From: Bdellovibrionales bacterium
GTDB taxonomy: Bacteria > Bdellovibrionota > Bacteriovoracia > Bacteriovoracales > Bacteriovoracaceae
Direction of reading: 5' to 3'
DNA length: 64,000 bases
NCBI GenBank assembly: GCA_018646675.1
Contig: JABGUH010000009.1
Location: forward strand, 39,021 to 103,020
The position numbers were made by a program, and so were the translations under genes. Shown here piece by piece: positions 1 through 8,679 of this stretch. Positions within the stretch are counted from its first letter, which is position 1. Every line of letters begins with the position of its first letter. Below the pieces are notes generated by a model. The model worked only from the letters and a program-made list of their open reading frames with translations. It ran no database searches and was not told where the DNA came from.

Positions 1-34
1 CAGTTAATAGTTAGTTAGCGGGAGTAGTAGTAAA

Positions 35-913
35 ATGGCAATATTAGTTGGAAGAGAGACTAAGCTAGTTACAGTTGGCTTTACTGGTAAGCAGGGAACA
101 TTTCACTCCCTGCAATCTCGTGATTATGGAACCGACTTAGTGGGTGGTGTAACCCCGGGTAAAGGTGGTCAGATTCATGAGGGGCTGCCGGTATTTAACA
201 GTGTTAGCGAAGCAAACCTGAAAGTGGGGGCCAATGCCGCCATGATTTTTGTCCCCCCACGTTTTGCTGCCGACTCTATTTTAGAGTGTATTGATGCGGA
301 GTTGCCGCTAATTGTCTGTATTACCGAGGGGATTCCCATTGTCGATATGGTTAAGGTGCAAGGAGCACTTAAGGGGAGTAAATCCAGATTGATTGGCCCT
401 AACTGCCCAGGAATAATTACTCCTGGTGAGTGTAAACTTGGTATTATGCCGGGGCATATTCATATGCCTGGTAGAGTGGGAGTGATCTCTCGCTCAGGTA
501 CTTTGACCTATGAGGCGGTCTATCAGCTAACTCAAAGGGAGATTGGACAGTCCACCTGCATTGGAATTGGTGGTGATCCGATCATTGGAACAAACTTCAT
601 CGATTTGCTAAAGCTGTTTGAAGAGGATAAGGATACCGATGCAGTTATTATGATTGGTGAGATCGGTGGTAGTGCTGAGACCGATGCTGGCCGTTGGATT
701 AAGCAGAATATGTCTAAGCCAGTGGTTAGCTTTATTGCTGGTGCCTCTGCCCCTAAAGGGAAGAGAATGGGCCATGCGGGAGCAATTATCTCCGGTGGAG
801 ATGATACTGCGGAAGCAAAATTTAGAATTTTAGAAGAGTGTGGAGTAACTGTTGCCCGCTCTCCGGCAGAGATTGGAGAGTTGATGGAGGGGCTACTCAA
901 AGAGAAAAAATAG
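35..913 (+). CDS. sucD: Succinyl-CoA ligase, alpha subunit
   Basis: This is the alpha subunit of succinyl-CoA synthetase, which makes ATP or GTP from succinyl-CoA in the TCA cycle. The 292-residue length is normal. The N-terminal CoA-binding Rossmann domain carries [11 protein letters not shown] (15-25), GPNCPG lies at 121-126, and the catalytic phosphohistidine is H247 in [15 protein letters not shown] sits upstream of the ATG. The beta subunit gene sucC is usually directly upstream and would lie outside the window. ndk follows 49 nt downstream on the same strand, so the two may be cotranscribed. Identification is secure. Confidence 0.97.
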   Translation: MAILVGRETKLVTVGFTGKQGTFHSLQSRDYGTDLVGGVTPGKGGQIHEGLPVFNSVSEANLKVGANAAMIFVPPRFAADSILECIDAELPLIVCITEGIPIVDMVKVQGALKGSKSRLIGPNCPGIITPGECKLGIMPGHIHMPGRVGVISRSGTLTYEAVYQLTQREIGQSTCIGIGGDPIIGTNFIDLLKLFEEDKDTDAVIMIGEIGGSAETDAGRWIKQNMSKPVVSFIAGASAPKGKRMGHAGAIISGGDDTAEAKFRILEECGVTVARSPAEIGELMEGLLKEKK

Positions 914-962
914 TCCCCCTATTAACAAACTTTTTCGTAATCAATTTAAGAGAGGTATTAAA

Positions 963-1391
963 ATGAAAGTTGAGCAAACGTTAAGCATTATTAAGCCCAA
1001 CGCTGTTTCTGATAATAATATTGGCAATATTATTGCCCGTTTTGAGCAAGAGGGGTTGAGAGTTGCGGCCCTTAAGATGGTTAATCTTTCCAAAGAGAAG
1101 GCGGAGGGATTCTATATTGAGCATCGAGAGCGCCCGTTTTTTGGTTCACTGGTTAGCTTTATGACTTCTGGGCCTGTGATGTTGATGGTTTTAGAGGGAG
1201 AGAGAGCGGTTGATCGTAATCGGGAGATTATGGGGGCCACTAATCCAGCGGATGCAGAGGAAGGGACGCTACGTAAGCTCTATGCCAAGTCTCTTGAGGC
1301 CAATGCTGTTCATGGATCAGACTCTTTAACTTCAGCCGATCGTGAAGTCTCTTATTTCTTTGAAAAGAGTGATGTTACTGATCGCTTCTAA
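963..1391 (+). CDS. ndk: Nucleoside diphosphate kinase
   Basis: This enzyme transfers the gamma phosphate between nucleoside di- and triphosphates in the cytoplasm. The 142-residue length is typical. It opens with the family start [10 protein letters not shown], and the active-site histidine is H117 in NAVHGSDS. The SD GAGAGG precedes the ATG. It follows sucD, a pairing that makes sense because NDK redistributes the nucleoside triphosphate made by succinyl-CoA synthetase. The stop is 12 nt from the convergent end of the next gene and I see no hairpin terminator there. Confidence 0.97.
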   Translation: MKVEQTLSIIKPNAVSDNNIGNIIARFEQEGLRVAALKMVNLSKEKAEGFYIEHRERPFFGSLVSFMTSGPVMLMVLEGERAVDRNREIMGATNPADAEEGTLRKLYAKSLEANAVHGSDSLTSADREVSYFFEKSDVTDRF

Positions 1392-1403
1392 TCAGTTGAA
1401 GTT

Positions 1404-2426
1404 CTAGCGGAAGGGAGGGGCATACATTAGGCCCCCATTACTCCATAGATCGTTTAATCCCCGCCGTAGTTTAAGAGGGGATTTTAGGCCAATGTTACGT
1501 TCAAATATCTCTCCGTAGTTTCCCATCTTCTTAATGATTTGATAGGTCCAGTTCTCAGGTAGACCAAGCGCTTTGCCATTACCGGGAATAATACCAAAAA
1601 AACGTTTTACTAGGGGGTCTTGGCCTTTGATCTTTGAGCGCAGGTTCTTAGCGTGAATGTCCATCTCTTCGGCGGCAATTATCGCATGAATCGACCATTT
1701 GACAACCTTGGTGAAGAGAGGGCCATCACTGCGAGTGGCCGGCGTCAGTGGCTCTTTAGAGATAACATCAGGAAGAATTTGGTATTGATCTGAGTTGGGT
1801 AGGCTGACCATCCTGGAGATTAGTGCTGATAGATCTTCACTGATTACATCACATTTACCTGCTTTAAAGTTGGTCAGCACCTGTTGCCAGTTAGGTAGGA
1901 CAATTAGTGGGTGGCTTACTTTAGTGCGCGTGAAGAGGGAGCGCAGATTTTCCACATGGGTTGTCTGGCGCTTAAGACAGATCGAGGATGACTTAGGGAG
2001 CTGATAGATGGAGCTAATTCGTAGCTTTTTATGGGCCATAAATGCTTGGCCATCGTAGTAGACCGTGGGAGCAAAGGTAATGCCAATCGCTGTGTCACGG
2101 GTCAGAGTTAAAGAGGTATTACGTGAGAGTAGGTCAATCTCCTTGCTAAGTAGTAGCTCAAAACGGTTATTCAGGTTGGCGGAGATAAATTCAACTTTTG
2201 AAGGGTCACCAAAAATTGCAGTGGATATTACTCTGCAGATATCGACATCCAATCCACTCCAGTTCCCGTTTTTATCCCTAAGGGAGAACCCTGGCAGTTC
2301 TCTCCCGACGCCACAACGTAGATGGCCTCGCTCTTGAATGGTTTTAAGTAAAGTCATCTTGGGGGCAGCATCTAACTGCTGGTAAGCTATAAGCAAGATA
2401 GCTGATATTATAGGGACAAATTTCAA
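1404..2426 (-). CDS. Periplasmic amino-acid-binding protein (SBP family 3, AapJ-like)
   Basis: This looks like the periplasmic solute-binding subunit of a polar amino-acid ABC importer. The signal peptide is MKFVPIISAILLIAYQQLDA. The family-3 opening RGHLRCGVGRELPGFS and the GLDVDICR segment match the general L-amino-acid binding protein group (AapJ/BztA). The 340-residue length also fits that group. No permease or ATPase genes lie beside it, so it is an orphan here. It may serve a transporter encoded elsewhere, or feed a sensor. The 251 nt between it and modA hold both divergent promoter regions. I could not assign promoter boxes with confidence. Confidence 0.85.
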   Translation of the reverse strand: MKFVPIISAILLIAYQQLDAAPKMTLLKTIQERGHLRCGVGRELPGFSLRDKNGNWSGLDVDICRVISTAIFGDPSKVEFISANLNNRFELLLSKEIDLLSRNTSLTLTRDTAIGITFAPTVYYDGQAFMAHKKLRISSIYQLPKSSSICLKRQTTHVENLRSLFTRTKVSHPLIVLPNWQQVLTNFKAGKCDVISEDLSALISRMVSLPNSDQYQILPDVISKEPLTPATRSDGPLFTKVVKWSIHAIIAAEEMDIHAKNLRSKIKGQDPLVKRFFGIIPGNGKALGLPENWTYQIIKKMGNYGEIFERNIGLKSPLKLRRGLNDLWSNGGLMYAPPFR

Positions 2427-2677
2427 TTTAGATGGACAAAGTATGAATTGTTGCCAAGAGCAGAAGGAAAAATAGTAAAAATTGTGTTAAAAATGAACTG
2501 ATATAGAAAGCGGTCTCTTTCATGTCACTTCCCCGAATATATTGTTGATAACGATAACTTTAAATAAAAAACTACCAGCAATCTATATATTTGGCCATTA
2601 AGATTAAACAAGCGTGAATATATTTACTAATGCCTCTTTAAAAAGTTGGAAATAGTATGGTATGAACCGGCTTAATT

Positions 2678-3478
2678 ATGAGATTTTGGCGTCTACTCAC
2701 TACTTCCTTATTCTTACTGCCTCTGCTATTAATGCAGAGTGTCGGTCACTCTAGGCAGTCTCCTATCCTAGTCTCCGCAGCGATTAGCTTGCGACGTCCA
2801 CTGATGGAGATCTATCAGCTATATAAGCAGCAGTCAAAAGAGAGACATATCCAATTTAACTTTGCCTCTTCAGGTGCTTTGAAGATGCAGATTGAGCATG
2901 GTGGAGCGGTAGATATTTTTGCCCCTGCCTCACCTCAATATCTAGATCTGCTGGAGAAGAAGGGGTTAATCCACCTTAAGGGTAAGCGCCCTTTGGCCGC
3001 TAATCGCTTGTTGTTAATTAGTACTTTGGTTGGAGATCGAGGGAAGAAGATCGCCTCAATGTTCAAGGGGCGGAGTGTGCAGGAGATCCTGCTAGATAAA
3101 CGGGTTAAGCGGATTGTGGTTGGAGATCCTCGTACGGTCCCAGTTGGGCAGTACGCACATCAGGTTTTTAAGCGCCTAAAGCTCTGGCCACAGCTACAAG
3201 ATAAGATAGTTTTTGCCAATAATGCCCGTCAAGTTGTGGAGTATCTACGGCGAAATGAGGTGGATCTAGGCTTGGTCTATGCAACAGATTGGCAACGTCT
3301 GCTCTCTCACTTGCCGTACAGAGAGATTAGCGCCGACTTATACACTCCGATTGAGTATCCTATCGGTGTTACCGCCCGTGGTAAGAGGCGTGGTGGTGTA
3401 GATCACTTTTTTAACTTCCTACTCTCTCCCGCTTCGCGGCAGATTTTTAACCGCTACGGATTTGCGGATGGAGTATAA
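2678..3478 (+). CDS. modA: Molybdate-binding periplasmic protein
   Basis: Substrate-binding subunit of the high-affinity molybdate/tungstate ABC importer. The signal peptide spans about residues 1-25. SAAISLRRPL is followed by FASSGALKMQIEHG and DIFAPAS, the order of oxyanion-binding segments seen in ModA. The end of the gene overlaps modB, placing it first in a modABC-pfk operon. No Shine-Dalgarno is evident before the ATG, which is unusual for this window. No ModE operator was recognised upstream. Confidence 0.93.
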   Translation: MRFWRLLTTSLFLLPLLLMQSVGHSRQSPILVSAAISLRRPLMEIYQLYKQQSKERHIQFNFASSGALKMQIEHGGAVDIFAPASPQYLDLLEKKGLIHLKGKRPLAANRLLLISTLVGDRGKKIASMFKGRSVQEILLDKRVKRIVVGDPRTVPVGQYAHQVFKRLKLWPQLQDKIVFANNARQVVEYLRRNEVDLGLVYATDWQRLLSHLPYREISADLYTPIEYPIGVTARGKRRGGVDHFFNFLLSPASRQIFNRYGFADGV

Positions 3479-4157
3479 TCTCCTCTTCTCCTTTAAACTT
3501 TCTCTTTTTGTTGCTGGGATCTCAACTATATTAGTATTAATAACCGGAGTTGGATTAGCCTACCTGCTAGTCTACCAGCGACCTAGAGGTCATCAGCTAC
3601 TTGATATTGCCCTGACCCTCCCTTTGGTACTACCACCGACTATTATTGGCTACTACCTAATCACTCTGTTAGGACGCAATGGAGTGATAGGCCAGTTGGT
3701 ATTAGATCTAACTGGTGACTCTTTAATGTTTACCCCTCAAGCGGCCATCTGTGCTGCCTATGTAGTCTCTCTGCCCTTGATGGTTAAAAGTTGTAAATCC
3801 AGTTTTGAGTCAATTGATCCTCATCTTTTAGCAGCATCCTACTCTTTAGGGCATAACCGATTTTCCACCTTCTGGCGCATTACGCTGCCACTCGCCCGTC
3901 CTGGAATCCTTGCAGGGGTAATTCTCTCATTTGCCCGAGCATTAGGGGAGTTTGGGGCAACCTTGATGGTGGCCGGAAATATCCCTGGTAAGACTGATAC
4001 TGTCCCTTTGGCGATCTACTCTTTAGTCGAGAGTGGTCAGTTTGTTCGGGCCAACCAGGTGGTGTTGATCTACACCTTGATTGCCGCTATCTTCTTGCTA
4101 ATCTCAAATATTTTAGGTGGGAGGAACTTAAGGGCCTGGAAAGGGGAGCAACGGTGA
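3468..4157 (+). CDS. modB: Molybdate ABC transporter permease
   Basis: Inner-membrane permease of the molybdate importer, with about five hydrophobic segments over 229 residues. The inner-membrane permease loop is visible as AASYSLGHNRFSTFWRITLP followed by the ARPGI segment. A TTG at 3462 is in frame, but the ATG at 3468 (MEYNLLFS) is preferred. Either start overlaps the modA stop, by 11 nt for the ATG, so the genes are probably translationally coupled. Its own stop overlaps the modC start as GTGA. Confidence 0.93.
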   Translation: MEYNLLFSFKLSLFVAGISTILVLITGVGLAYLLVYQRPRGHQLLDIALTLPLVLPPTIIGYYLITLLGRNGVIGQLVLDLTGDSLMFTPQAAICAAYVVSLPLMVKSCKSSFESIDPHLLAASYSLGHNRFSTFWRITLPLARPGILAGVILSFARALGEFGATLMVAGNIPGKTDTVPLAIYSLVESGQFVRANQVVLIYTLIAAIFLLISNILGGRNLRAWKGEQR

Positions 4158-4900
4158 GTCGTCTTCAGGTCAAGATAGAAAAAGAGTTAGCGGAGTTTAA
4201 GCTAGCTGTGAACTTCTCGGTAGACTCAGAGCAGACCCTGGTCGTGATTGGCCCTTCCGGAACTGGAAAAAGTCTACTATTGCAGCTACTGCAGGGGGTG
4301 ATTACTCCTGACCACGGTACTATCCAACTTGGGGAACGTACTCTTTATAATTCAGAACAGGGGGTAGATCTCCCTCCCTATCAGCGAGATATTGGCCTAC
4401 TATTCCAGGATTTTGCTCTTTTTCCCCATCTGACCGTTGAGCAGAATGTGGAGTATGGCCTGCTAGGTACAGTGCAGCGGGAGGAGCGGTTACAACTGGT
4501 GGCCAACTATTTAGAGCGTTTTAGTATTCAGGATGTGGCCAGGCGCTATCCAGCGGCAATTTCAGGAGGCGAGAGTCAGCGAGTGGCGATGGCACGGGCG
4601 ATGATTACCGGCCCATCCCTATTACTATTGGACGAACCAGTCTCCGCATTGGATAATGAGCTACAGCAGCAGTTTTTTGATCTTTTACGAGAGGTGCGGG
4701 GGGAGTACCAGATTCCAGTCATTCTGGTAACTCATGATCTCTACCATGTGATAAAAGTGTCAGATGAGTTGCTGATTTTAAATCGAGGCAGAATTTTACA
4801 GCAGGGAAGTTGGAAAGAGCTCTATCGTTCGCCCGCAACTTCTAGTGTAAGAAAAATTTTGGGACCAATTGAGCGCTACGTGGAGGTAGATCGGCAATGA
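4154..4900 (+). CDS. modC: Molybdate ABC transporter ATP-binding protein
   Basis: ATPase of the molybdate importer. It has Walker A GPSGTGKS (33-40), a signature ISGGESQRVAMARA (136-149), Walker B LLLLDEP (156-162) and H-loop H194. The start is GTG, overlapping the modB stop. At 248 residues it lacks the C-terminal TOBE/mop molybdate-binding domain of the long ModC form. Regulation of the importer by bound molybdate is therefore not expected here. Its stop overlaps the next gene in an ATGA. Confidence 0.92.
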   Translation: MSRLQVKIEKELAEFKLAVNFSVDSEQTLVVIGPSGTGKSLLLQLLQGVITPDHGTIQLGERTLYNSEQGVDLPPYQRDIGLLFQDFALFPHLTVEQNVEYGLLGTVQREERLQLVANYLERFSIQDVARRYPAAISGGESQRVAMARAMITGPSLLLLDEPVSALDNELQQQFFDLLREVRGEYQIPVILVTHDLYHVIKVSDELLILNRGRILQQGSWKELYRSPATSSVRKILGPIERYVEVDRQ

Positions 4901-6213
4901 TGCACTATCAAGATCGAATATTAAAAGAGCTGACCCAAAAAGATTTTGAGGTCGATCATCTAGGTGAGGAGAAGTTTGACTCTCCGGTGCCTTTGACCAG
5001 TTACAATAAGGAGCAGATGGATCGTCGAGTGTTATTTAATAATTTTGTTCAGCTGAATAATAAGTTGCCGGCAAAGGATATTTTAAGTTTTGAGCGTCCG
5101 GCACCAAAATCCAAGATATTTTTCGACTCCTCAAAAATAAATGTTGGTATTGTTACCTGTGGCGGGTTGTGTCCAGGGCTTAATGATGTCATTCGCTCGC
5201 TCTGTTATAGCTGTTTGGATACCTATAACGTAAAAAATGTCTATGGATTTCGTTATGGTTACCAAGGATTGACTAATGAGTTTAATCATACTGCCATCCG
5301 TTTGGATGCGAGTACAGTGGATATTATCCATGAGCATGGCGGCACCATTTTAGGATCATCTCGAGGTGAGCAGTCGATTGAGGATATGGTTGATACGCTG
5401 GTTAAGTTCAATATTTCCATTCTGTTTGTAATTGGTGGAGATGGTACTCATCATGGTTCTGCCCGGATGGTGAAGGAAGTGACAAAGAGAAAGTTGGCGA
5501 TCTCCATTATCGGAGTTCCCAAAACGATTGATAATGATATCGCTTTTATCTTTCAAACTTTTGGTTTTAACACCGCAGTGGAAGAGGCTCGTCGAGCGAT
5601 TGATGTTGCCCATGTGGAGGCGAAAGGGGCCAAAGGTGGAATTGGAATGGTTAAGTTGATGGGGCGTCATGCTGGGCATATCGCTGCTAACGCCACCTTG
5701 GCATCCGGCAACTCTAATATCTGTCTTATACCTGAAGAACCTTTTACTTTGGATTCACTTTTTTCCCGTATTGAGAAGCGACTAAGAAATAAGGATCACT
5801 TGGTTTTAGTAGTGGCAGAAGGGGCGGGGCAGGATCTGCTCGTTAAAAAGAAGGGCAAGGAGAAATTTGATAAGTCAGGTAATCTGAAGTTGTTAGATAT
5901 CGGCACCTTTTTAAAAAATGAGATTAACTCTTTTTTAAATAAAAAGGGGATTGAGCATACCATCAAGTATATTGATCCTAGTTATATGATTCGTTCCACG
6001 CCTGCCTCTGCGGCAGACTCATCTTTCTGTCTGCGTCTGGGCAGCTATGCTACCCATGCCGGAATGAGTGGTCGGACTAACTGTCTGATAGGACATTGGA
6101 ATCACCACTTTACTTTGGTTCCCCTCTCCTTAGCACTTGGACAGGATAAGAGAGTTGATATTCAAGGGGCCCTGTGGCAGTCAGTACGTGAAATAACCAT
6201 CCGAGAGGATTAG
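4897..6213 (+). CDS. pfk: ATP-dependent 6-phosphofructokinase, plant-like clade
   Basis: Phosphorylates fructose 6-phosphate in glycolysis. The 438-residue length and ~80-residue N-terminal extension fit the long plant/spirochaete-type clade rather than the ~320-residue E. coli PfkA. GGLCPGLNDVIRS lies at 89-101, GGDGT at 180-184 and PKTIDND at 208-214, with D212 the expected catalytic base. GGDGT with glycine after the aspartate points to ATP as donor, since pyrophosphate enzymes have GGDD. The lysine in PKTIDND is shared with the PPi and plant-like groups. The start ATG overlaps the modC stop by 4 nt, an odd partnership with a molybdate importer. Confidence 0.92.
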   Translation: MMHYQDRILKELTQKDFEVDHLGEEKFDSPVPLTSYNKEQMDRRVLFNNFVQLNNKLPAKDILSFERPAPKSKIFFDSSKINVGIVTCGGLCPGLNDVIRSLCYSCLDTYNVKNVYGFRYGYQGLTNEFNHTAIRLDASTVDIIHEHGGTILGSSRGEQSIEDMVDTLVKFNISILFVIGGDGTHHGSARMVKEVTKRKLAISIIGVPKTIDNDIAFIFQTFGFNTAVEEARRAIDVAHVEAKGAKGGIGMVKLMGRHAGHIAANATLASGNSNICLIPEEPFTLDSLFSRIEKRLRNKDHLVLVVAEGAGQDLLVKKKGKEKFDKSGNLKLLDIGTFLKNEINSFLNKKGIEHTIKYIDPSYMIRSTPASAADSSFCLRLGSYATHAGMSGRTNCLIGHWNHHFTLVPLSLALGQDKRVDIQGALWQSVREITIRED

Positions 6214-6232
6214 GGATTAGACGATAGTTAGT

Positions 6233-7516
6233 ATGGAACAGCAAGCACCAGCGCGAAAGCCAAATAGCGAGTGTAAAATAATTCTGGGTATGACTGGCCG
6301 AAGTGACTCCGCTGTTGCCGCCTATCTACTAAAGAGGCAGGGGTATCAGGTAATCGGCTTAACGATTGACTATTTTGGCCAAAGTGGTGATCAAACCGTA
6401 AGTAGTAGTCATCATTCCCTCGGCCAGATTGCGAAATGTTATATACAATCTTTTGAGCAGGTAAAGAAACTCTGTGACCAGATGGAAATTGTGCACTATG
6501 CGGCAAGTGCTGTGGAGAGATTTAAGGATGTGGTGTTAGATCAAGTGGTCGCTGCTCGTCTATCTGGAAGGGAGGTCTCCACCCACTATCTCTGCTCCCA
6601 GCTAACTCTAGATATCTTAGTGGAGAAGGCTGATCTGTTAGAGGCAGAATTTATTGCTACTGGTCACTATGCCAAGTTAATGCATGATCCTATTCACAAT
6701 CAGTACAATATCTATACCGTTAATGGTTTGGAGTATGACCAATCTTCCTTACTGGCCAATGTTACTCAGGATCAATTGTCCAAACTGTTTCTCCCTCTCT
6801 CCGACATGAGAAAGGTCGATGTACACTCATTAGTTAAACATTTACAGTTGCCGGTGGAGTCAAAAGAGACAACTTGTGATCACTGTTTTTTATATAATCG
6901 CTCTTTTAACACTTATCTTGCTGAACAGGTGCCATCCTCTCTTTGTCGTAGTGGGAACTATTATTTTGAGCGATGGGGGGGAGATAGTTTAGGAGAGCAT
7001 AAAGGTTATCAGAATCACTGGATTGGTGAGAAAGACCTGCTCAATAAGGAGGGGGAGTCGATCAATCGTGATTTAGAGGTAGTGGCAATCTCTCATAGAA
7101 ATGGTGATGTTGTTTTAGGGAGTAGGGATAAGTACTCATATGACTACTGTGTATTAAGTTATATTCAAATTCATATCTGGCTGGATCAATCAGTTCCAAT
7201 TGAATGCTATTTAATGCTGGCGCCAGATGCTGAGCGGTTACCGGTAACAATTTCATTTAAAAGTGGTTCTACTGGGGTTGTTCGTTTTAAGAGTGCTCAA
7301 CAGGGTGTTTTGGAGCAGGGAAAATTTATTGTTCTCTATAATCGTCCAGGACCAGGTGGAAAGCTTCTGCTCAGTGGGATAATGACTGCACATGGCGAGA
7401 TGCATGAGTTTGATCAGACGGTAGCAGCAAAGCATTCATCTAATAGTAATACTGAAGAATATGATTTTGGTGATGATGAGGAAGCTGAGGATGAGCAATC
7501 AACTGATCATAGCTAA
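6233..7516 (+). CDS. MnmA-like tRNA thiouridylase paralogue with altered PP-loop
   Basis: A divergent paralogue of the tRNA 2-thiouridylase MnmA encoded 1.2 kb downstream. The ATP-binding PP-loop is TGRSDS (21-26) where MnmA has SGGVDS. The TGHYAKL block is retained (143-149) and DQSSLL replaces DQSYFL. A cysteine at 121 sits where MnmA has its first catalytic cysteine. The second region reads TTCDHCF, with C215 and C218. The tail is strongly acidic. There is no good SD. It could be a thiolase acting on another nucleotide, or a partner or decoy of the real MnmA. Its function is unknown, and only the family is clear. Confidence 0.75.
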   Translation: MEQQAPARKPNSECKIILGMTGRSDSAVAAYLLKRQGYQVIGLTIDYFGQSGDQTVSSSHHSLGQIAKCYIQSFEQVKKLCDQMEIVHYAASAVERFKDVVLDQVVAARLSGREVSTHYLCSQLTLDILVEKADLLEAEFIATGHYAKLMHDPIHNQYNIYTVNGLEYDQSSLLANVTQDQLSKLFLPLSDMRKVDVHSLVKHLQLPVESKETTCDHCFLYNRSFNTYLAEQVPSSLCRSGNYYFERWGGDSLGEHKGYQNHWIGEKDLLNKEGESINRDLEVVAISHRNGDVVLGSRDKYSYDYCVLSYIQIHIWLDQSVPIECYLMLAPDAERLPVTISFKSGSTGVVRFKSAQQGVLEQGKFIVLYNRPGPGGKLLLSGIMTAHGEMHEFDQTVAAKHSSNSNTEEYDFGDDEEAEDEQSTDHS

Positions 7517-8675
7517 AATAAAAACGTCTTGGGTCCTTCTCTTGGCCCTATCTACTTGGACAATGGCAGCGATACCTCTAGTGGCTAGCGGCAAAGAGAT
7601 CACCACTTTTTCTCAAATTCAACGTTTAATAATAGATAGTATCAAGCGTCGTAATACTGAGTCCTACCTACGTTCATTTGTTCAAGCCACTCATCCTGGC
7701 CGGATGGTAGGTAGTAGTGGCCATAAAAAGGCATTTTCTTATCTAAAAAAGAGCATCAGAGAGTTGGGTGGACAAAATAGTTTGAAGCGTCAGGTGCAAG
7801 TAGCGGGCCAGCAATTTGTCCCTGAGGTTAATTGGGCAATCTCACTTTACCAACAGGATTTTGAGCGGAAGATAAAAACCAAATTCTCTCCTAATAGTAG
7901 GGAATACCAAAAGTGGCTACGCTTTACACAGCAACGGATTAAAATTTTAGATAGTCTGAAGGGAGTTACCGGGCGCAACCTTGTTTGGGAGAAGCTGGGC
8001 AGAAGATATCCACAAGAAGTTTTATTAATTGGTGCCCACTATGACAGTTTAGTTAGTGATCCCAAAACTCTTTTAATCAAAGCAGATGAAATGATGCCAG
8101 GAGCGGATGATAATGCTTCAGGTGTCTCAACTCTACTCGCTTTGATAAAACTATTGGCCCCTTTGGAGTTACCACGAACAGTCCGAATTATCTTTTTTGA
8201 TTTTCAGGAGTTAGGATTTTTAGGTTCCAGGGCGTATGTCGAGGCCAATAAACAGCAGTGGAAAAAAGAGAAAATTTTTGGCATGTTAAATTTGGAGATG
8301 TTGGGACATGACACCAAACTGGATGATACCAGCAAACAACTGGGCAATATGCGAGCCTATATTCGTTCCCCAGGAGATGCAGACGGCTTTAAGCAGGATC
8401 GAATTCTTGCTAATCAAATTCTAACTGCCGGGGCCAAGCAGGGCAGTGGAGTTAGCTTTGATCTGATTCCGAATGGATTTGATTCTAGTGATCATCTACC
8501 ATTTTGGAGTGCAGGACTGCCAGCGATGTTTTTCACTCAGAACTGGGAAGAGGATTTTAATCATCGCGGCTTTAATAGCAGTAATGATTTTAGTGAGACT
8601 ATTAACTTTGTCACCCTCCATCACTCGGCCCAATTTATTGCTGCGGGGGTTCTCTCCTGGGCATTTGGAATTTAA
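7491..8675 (+). CDS. Exported M28-family zinc aminopeptidase
   Basis: Secreted or periplasmic metallopeptidase of family M28. An N-terminal signal peptide (MSNQLIIAKIKTSWVLLLAL onward) precedes the catalytic domain. Zinc-site residues appear in order: GAHYDS (His), GADDNASG (bridging Asp), FFDFQELGFLGS (Glu pair), LNLEMLGHD and SSDHLPFW (His). An upstream ATG at 7461 is possible. The ATG at 7491 is preferred because it gives a clean signal peptide and has a GAGGAAG/GAGG purine stretch before it. The gene overlaps the MnmA paralogue by 26 nt and ends 4 nt before mnmA, so it sits inside a tRNA-modification operon. Confidence 0.88.
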   Translation: MSNQLIIAKIKTSWVLLLALSTWTMAAIPLVASGKEITTFSQIQRLIIDSIKRRNTESYLRSFVQATHPGRMVGSSGHKKAFSYLKKSIRELGGQNSLKRQVQVAGQQFVPEVNWAISLYQQDFERKIKTKFSPNSREYQKWLRFTQQRIKILDSLKGVTGRNLVWEKLGRRYPQEVLLIGAHYDSLVSDPKTLLIKADEMMPGADDNASGVSTLLALIKLLAPLELPRTVRIIFFDFQELGFLGSRAYVEANKQQWKKEKIFGMLNLEMLGHDTKLDDTSKQLGNMRAYIRSPGDADGFKQDRILANQILTAGAKQGSGVSFDLIPNGFDSSDHLPFWSAGLPAMFFTQNWEEDFNHRGFNSSNDFSETINFVTLHHSAQFIAAGVLSWAFGI

Positions 8676-8679
8676 TCTA

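Noticed and set aside
532..900. Open frame on the minus strand inside sucD
   Set aside because: A codon-bias shadow of sucD. No SD, no recognisable protein, and the plus strand is fully explained.
2427..2677. Search for a tRNA, riboswitch or ModE site in the gap before modA
   Set aside because: The sequence is AT-rich with no cloverleaf, conserved riboswitch core or clear operator palindrome.
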